From: Geminicoccus sp035556675
GTDB lineage: Bacteria; Pseudomonadota; Alphaproteobacteria; Geminicoccales; Geminicoccaceae
DNA: 64,000 bases
Assembly (NCBI RefSeq): GCF_035556675.1
Contig: NZ_DATMFZ010000083.1
Span: 6,409-70,408 of the forward strand
Direction: 5' to 3'
Shown here: piece after piece, positions 61,157-64,000 of the stretch
Layout of the letters: every line of letters starts with the position of its first letter
Numbering within the stretch: position 1 is the stretch's first letter
Made by a program: the position numbers and the translations under genes
The notes under the pieces: model-generated
The model's input: the letters and a program-made list of their open reading frames with translations, nothing else
Database searches by the model: none
What the model was told of the DNA's origin: nothing

Positions 61157-61743
61157 AGGCTGCCCTTCGTGCTCGGAATCTCGGCGCTGCCGGTCCGGGC
61201 GACCGCACGGCGCAGGGCGATCGCCAGCGCCTTGAACGCGGCCTCCGCCTTGTGATGGTCGTTGTCGCCGTGCAGCACGTCGACATGCAGCGCCATCCGG
61301 CCGGTCATCGCCAGCGACTGGAAGAAATGGGTCAGGTTCTCGGTGGCGACGTCGCCGATCACCTCGCGCACGAACGGGATGTCGACCCGGGCGAACGGCC
61401 GTCCGGACAGGTCGACCACCACGCGGGCCAGCGCCTCGTCGAGCGGCGCATAGGCATGGGCGAAGCGCTCGATGCCGCGCCGATCGCTCAAGGCCTGATC
61501 AATCGCCGATCCCAGGGCCAAGCCTGTGTCCTCCACCGTGTGGTGGTCGTCCACATCGAGGTCGCCCGTCACCTGCAGGTCCAGGTCGAGGCGGCCGTGC
61601 CTGGCGAGGGCCGTCAGCATGTGGTCGAGAAAGCCGATCCCGGTCTGCAGCGCGACCTGGCCGGACCCGTCCAGGTTCAGGGTCAGCCGGATCTCGGTCT
61701 CGCTGGTGGCACGCTCGACGGTGACGATGCGTGGCTCGGTCAA
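61153..61743 (-). CDS. hisB: imidazoleglycerol-phosphate dehydratase
   Basis: HisB (196 aa) dehydrates imidazole glycerol phosphate to imidazole-acetol phosphate. It is the single-domain form, without the histidinol phosphatase. Manganese-binding motifs are GFLDHMLTALARHGRLDL (about 38-55), VDDHHTVEDTGLALG (about 64-78) and HGDNDHHKAEAAFKAL (about 156-171). A TTG start is used; an obvious ATG is not available. It lies 43 bases after hisG. Confidence 0.96.
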   Translation of the reverse strand: MTEPRIVTVERATSETEIRLTLNLDGSGQVALQTGIGFLDHMLTALARHGRLDLDLQVTGDLDVDDHHTVEDTGLALGSAIDQALSDRRGIERFAHAYAPLDEALARVVVDLSGRPFARVDIPFVREVIGDVATENLTHFFQSLAMTGRMALHVDVLHGDNDHHKAEAAFKALAIALRRAVARTGSAEIPSTKGSL

Positions 61744-61786
61744 GGCTTGGCTCCGTGCTCGGTCGCAACGACCGGTAGATGGGTGC

Positions 61787-62713
61787 TCACGGCACGATCT
61801 GCGCGATGTCGAACACCACGATGTCCGTGCCGCCCGCCGCCTTGATCTGCGCGATGAGCGTGGGCAGCCCGTCGCGCGGCACCGCCGCTTTCACCGCGAA
61901 GCCGGTGCCGGCATGGAGCGGCGATACGGTCGGGTAGCGCATGCTGGGCAGGATGCCGACCAGCGTTTCCAGCGCTTCCGGCGGAACGTTGATCTCGACC
62001 ATCACCCGCTTGCGCGCATCCAGCACCGAGCGGACCAGCAGCACCAGATGCTCGATCACCTCGCGCTTGGCCGGGTCGTCCAGGCTCTTCGGATGGGCAT
62101 ACATCCGGGTCGAGCTGCGCAGGAGCTCGGCGAAGATGGTGAGGCCGTTGGCCTTGAGCGTTGCGCCGGTCGAGGTGTTGTCGACGATGCAGTCGGCATC
62201 CTCGGGCGGGAACACCTCGGTGGCGCCATAGGTACGCACCACCCGGCCTTCCAGGCCTTCACGCTCCAGCCAGCGGCGGGTCAGCCGCTCGTATTCGGTC
62301 GCGACCAGGAAGGGTCCCGGCCGCGGCCGGCCGTCCTCGAGGAAGGACGGCTCGCAGGCGCCCACGATCCGGACCTGATCCAGGCCGGTGTCGAGCAGCT
62401 CGACCAGCTCGACCTCCTTTTCCGCCACCCAGTCCGCCCCGGCGAAGCCGACGTCGCGGGAGCCGACATGGAGCATCTCGACGATGTTCTGCGGCTTGAG
62501 CAGCTTGGTCTCGAAGCCCGGCAGCGACAGGGTCGGCCGGTAGCCGCGCCGGTCGAAGTTCAGCCGAATGCCGGCGTCGCCCAGGAGCTTGAGGACATTG
62601 TCCTGCATCCGCCCCTTGGGCAGGGCCAGGTGGACGACGGCAGCGCTGGCGGCGGGTTGGGCGGTCTGGTCGGACAAGATGGGCGATCCGGAAAATGCCT
62701 GGGCCCGCATCAT
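61787..62713 (-). CDS. hisG: ATP phosphoribosyltransferase, long form
   Basis: HisG (about 308 aa, long form with C-terminal regulatory domain) makes the first committed step, PR-ATP from ATP and PRPP, and is fed back by histidine. Motifs are LALPKGRMQDNVLKLLGDAG (about 29-48), VGSRDVGFAGADWV, and the PRPP loop DCIVDNTSTGATLKANGL (about 172-189). The C-terminal HAGTGFAVKAAVP lies in the regulatory domain. The first 20 residues are atypical, so a later start near residue 25 is possible. It is the first gene of the his operon. Confidence 0.95.
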   Translation of the reverse strand: MMRAQAFSGSPILSDQTAQPAASAAVVHLALPKGRMQDNVLKLLGDAGIRLNFDRRGYRPTLSLPGFETKLLKPQNIVEMLHVGSRDVGFAGADWVAEKEVELVELLDTGLDQVRIVGACEPSFLEDGRPRPGPFLVATEYERLTRRWLEREGLEGRVVRTYGATEVFPPEDADCIVDNTSTGATLKANGLTIFAELLRSSTRMYAHPKSLDDPAKREVIEHLVLLVRSVLDARKRVMVEINVPPEALETLVGILPSMRYPTVSPLHAGTGFAVKAAVPRDGLPTLIAQIKAAGGTDIVVFDIAQIVP

Positions 62714-62798
62714 GGCGAGCGCGCACGGCTATAGACGCTTAGCCCCTGCCTGCGCAAACACCGGGGCAAGGCAGACGTGCTTTGGACGAGGAAACGAG

Positions 62799-63770
62799 AT
62801 GGCGAATCCCCGACTTGGGCGAGTGACCGCCCTGGCCGCAGCCTTGGCGGTGCTGGCCGGCTGTGCCCGGATGCCCGAGTTCGCAGGGTTCGACGAGCAG
62901 CCGCCGGAGGAAGCCGTCGAGCTGCCCACGCCCGGCGACAACCCGGCTGCGGCCGCCTGCGTGCTGATCGACACCGACATGGCCCTGGACGATGTCCGGG
63001 CGATCGCGGCGATGCTGCCGACCGGCAAGGTCCGGGCGATTGTCACGACCGGCGGGGTCAGCCGCCCGGAGAACGGCGGCAGCGCCGCCGCGGTGCTGAC
63101 GGCACTCAGCCGCAGGGACGACGTGCGCGTCCTGGTGGGCAAGCCCTCGCCGGCCCCGACCAGTCCCGACTGGCTCCCGGCGTCCCGACAGAGTGCCGAG
63201 CGGCTGGGCTACTTCCTCGCCACCACCGTGCCACTGGGCCCGCCCGAGACCTTCCTCGCCGAGGAGGTGCGCCAGGCGATGCGTGGCTGCCAGACGATCG
63301 ACGTGCTGATGCTCGCACCCTGGAGCTCGTTCACCACCTATCGGCCACAGCTCGGCACAAGGCTGCGCCGGATCATCGTCCAGGGGGTGCCGCCCACCCA
63401 GGCCGGCTCGCTCGGCTTCAGCTGCGGCTATGACCGCGCTGCCTGCCAGTCGGTACTTCAGGGCGGCCTGTTCGAGATCATGACCTGGGTCGCCCTGCCG
63501 GAGAACGCCGACGACAGCTTCGTGCCACGGCCGGACATGTTCAACGGGCTGGCCGCCACCGGCCTGCCCGGTGCGGTCAAGGCGATGATGCAGATCAACC
63601 CCTCGGCGGTGAACGAGGGCTATGTCTGGGACGACAGCGCGGCACTCTACTGGCTCTATCCCGACCTGTTCGGTCAGCGCGGCGGCCATGTCGAGCCGGT
63701 CGTCCCGGCCGCGACCCTGAAGCAGCACTGGCGCTACGCGGTGAACGAGGCGATCGAGCGGCAGTACTGA
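62799..63770 (+). CDS. lipoprotein with nucleoside hydrolase-like domain
   Basis: A 323-aa predicted lipoprotein (signal VTALAAALAVLAGC, lipidated Cys-22). The mature domain resembles inosine/uridine nucleoside hydrolases: the calcium-binding DxDxxxDD motif is LIDTDMALDDVRAIAAML (about 57-74), and the C-terminal HDPxA block is seen as VWDDSAALYWLYPDLF. The sequence between is divergent, including extra cysteines (RGCQTID, SCGYDRAACQ) that could form disulfides. The ATG has GACGAGG upstream. It may salvage or sense nucleosides at the membrane surface; activity is unproven. It is divergent from hisG. Confidence 0.75.
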   Translation: MANPRLGRVTALAAALAVLAGCARMPEFAGFDEQPPEEAVELPTPGDNPAAAACVLIDTDMALDDVRAIAAMLPTGKVRAIVTTGGVSRPENGGSAAAVLTALSRRDDVRVLVGKPSPAPTSPDWLPASRQSAERLGYFLATTVPLGPPETFLAEEVRQAMRGCQTIDVLMLAPWSSFTTYRPQLGTRLRRIIVQGVPPTQAGSLGFSCGYDRAACQSVLQGGLFEIMTWVALPENADDSFVPRPDMFNGLAATGLPGAVKAMMQINPSAVNEGYVWDDSAALYWLYPDLFGQRGGHVEPVVPAATLKQHWRYAVNEAIERQY

Positions 63771-64000
63771 CGCCGGCGTCCCGCCCGTACGGCCGGATGA
63801 GGGACGGCAGGCAGATTCATGCCGACCGTGAGACCGGAGGAGATGAAGGACGGTGTGGCCGCCACCTCCGGCCCTTCAGGCGGGTCCGCTCCTGCCGGCT
63901 GTGACTGCTTGGCGCTAGTCCCTCACCTCTGCTCCGACGGCGCCGGGGGGGAACCATGCCACCCACGGTATAATCCTGAAGGTTTGCAGCCATTCTGCCC
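63771..64000. other. terminal region without a supported gene
   Basis: These 230 bases after the nucleoside hydrolase-like gene contain an imperfect inverted repeat right after the stop (GCCGGCGTCCC against GGGACGGC) that might terminate transcription. A frame from ATG 63820 stays open to the window edge but is low in complexity, so I do not call it a gene. Confidence 0.3.

Noticed and set aside
63820..64000. Open frame running off the right edge
   Set aside because: About 60 codons, rich in Gly, Pro, Ser and Cys, no family motif, and only a weak ribosome binding site; cannot be judged without the adjoining sequence.

Overview
The window is a GC-rich, densely coded bacterial chromosome segment with very short intergenic gaps, many 1-8 base start/stop overlaps and frequent GTG/TTG starts. 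Gene content and order (ffs-dnaX-ybaB-recR followed by def-fmt-truA and dapE/dapD; a HdaA-type DnaA homologue next to a phosphatidyltransferase and a DUF2066 gene, divergent from purMN; Frc-type sugar ABC genes) point to an alphaproteobacterium, probably Rhodospirillales in the broad sense. That placement is inference; no rRNA is present. The sequence looks chromosomal: I saw no IS element, phage gene, CRISPR array or integron.

Layout. 1-5373 (minus): a dipeptide-type ABC transporter operon with two tandem paralogous Tat-exported binding proteins behind a class II aldolase. 5530-9810 (minus): an Fbp-type ABC transporter (binding protein, fused double permease, ATPase), with an orphan tatA upstream. 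10295-13913 (plus): a non-pyrrolysine MttB-family protein and a CocE-type hydrolase. 13957-16808 (minus): OmpA lipoprotein, an Hpt protein with a decayed receiver domain, and psuG. 16895-21858 (plus): a TerB-like protein, the NAD(P)HX repair fusion, and a PAS/GGDEF/EAL protein. 21871-23096 (minus): a pentapeptide-repeat protein and lipB. 23227-26670 (plus): tRNA-Leu(GAG), then larA-larC-larE (nickel-pincer enzyme plus two of three cofactor-making proteins). 26786-31426: wrbA, a small membrane protein, an Frc-like sugar ABC transporter and a DMT exporter. 31570-34064: a CobC-like phosphatase, cobA and a formate/nitrite-type channel.

34078-38425 (minus) is a chain of touching genes: DUF2066, phosphatidyltransferase, hdaA, an SDR without the usual Tyr/Lys, and anmK. 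38597-40332 holds purMN. 40355-42585 (minus) holds nudC and a TPR/SH3 protein separated by a triple 16-bp repeat. 42623-48667 (plus) is the information-processing block: SRP RNA, dnaX, ybaB, recR (apparently with a CTG start), def, fmt, truA, queF. 48719-53539 holds a sulfotransferase, a Na+/H+ antiporter, a membrane protein, dapE and dapD. 53662-57220 is a coupled set of FAD-linked oxidase, macrodomain hydrolase and acyl-CoA dehydrogenase. 57308-58503 holds two envelope proteins. 58567-62713 (minus) is a compact his operon (hisG, hisB, hisH, hisF and a HisA-HisI-HisE fusion) covering the first six chemical steps from PRPP/ATP to imidazole-acetol phosphate. 62799-63770 is a lipoprotein resembling nucleoside hydrolases.

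The most unusual items are the HisA-HisI-HisE trifunctional fusion, the lar cluster lacking larB, the recR start, the SDR with substituted catalytic residues, and the macrodomain gene wedged between two overlapping flavoenzyme genes. No stretch above 300 bases is without a gene.
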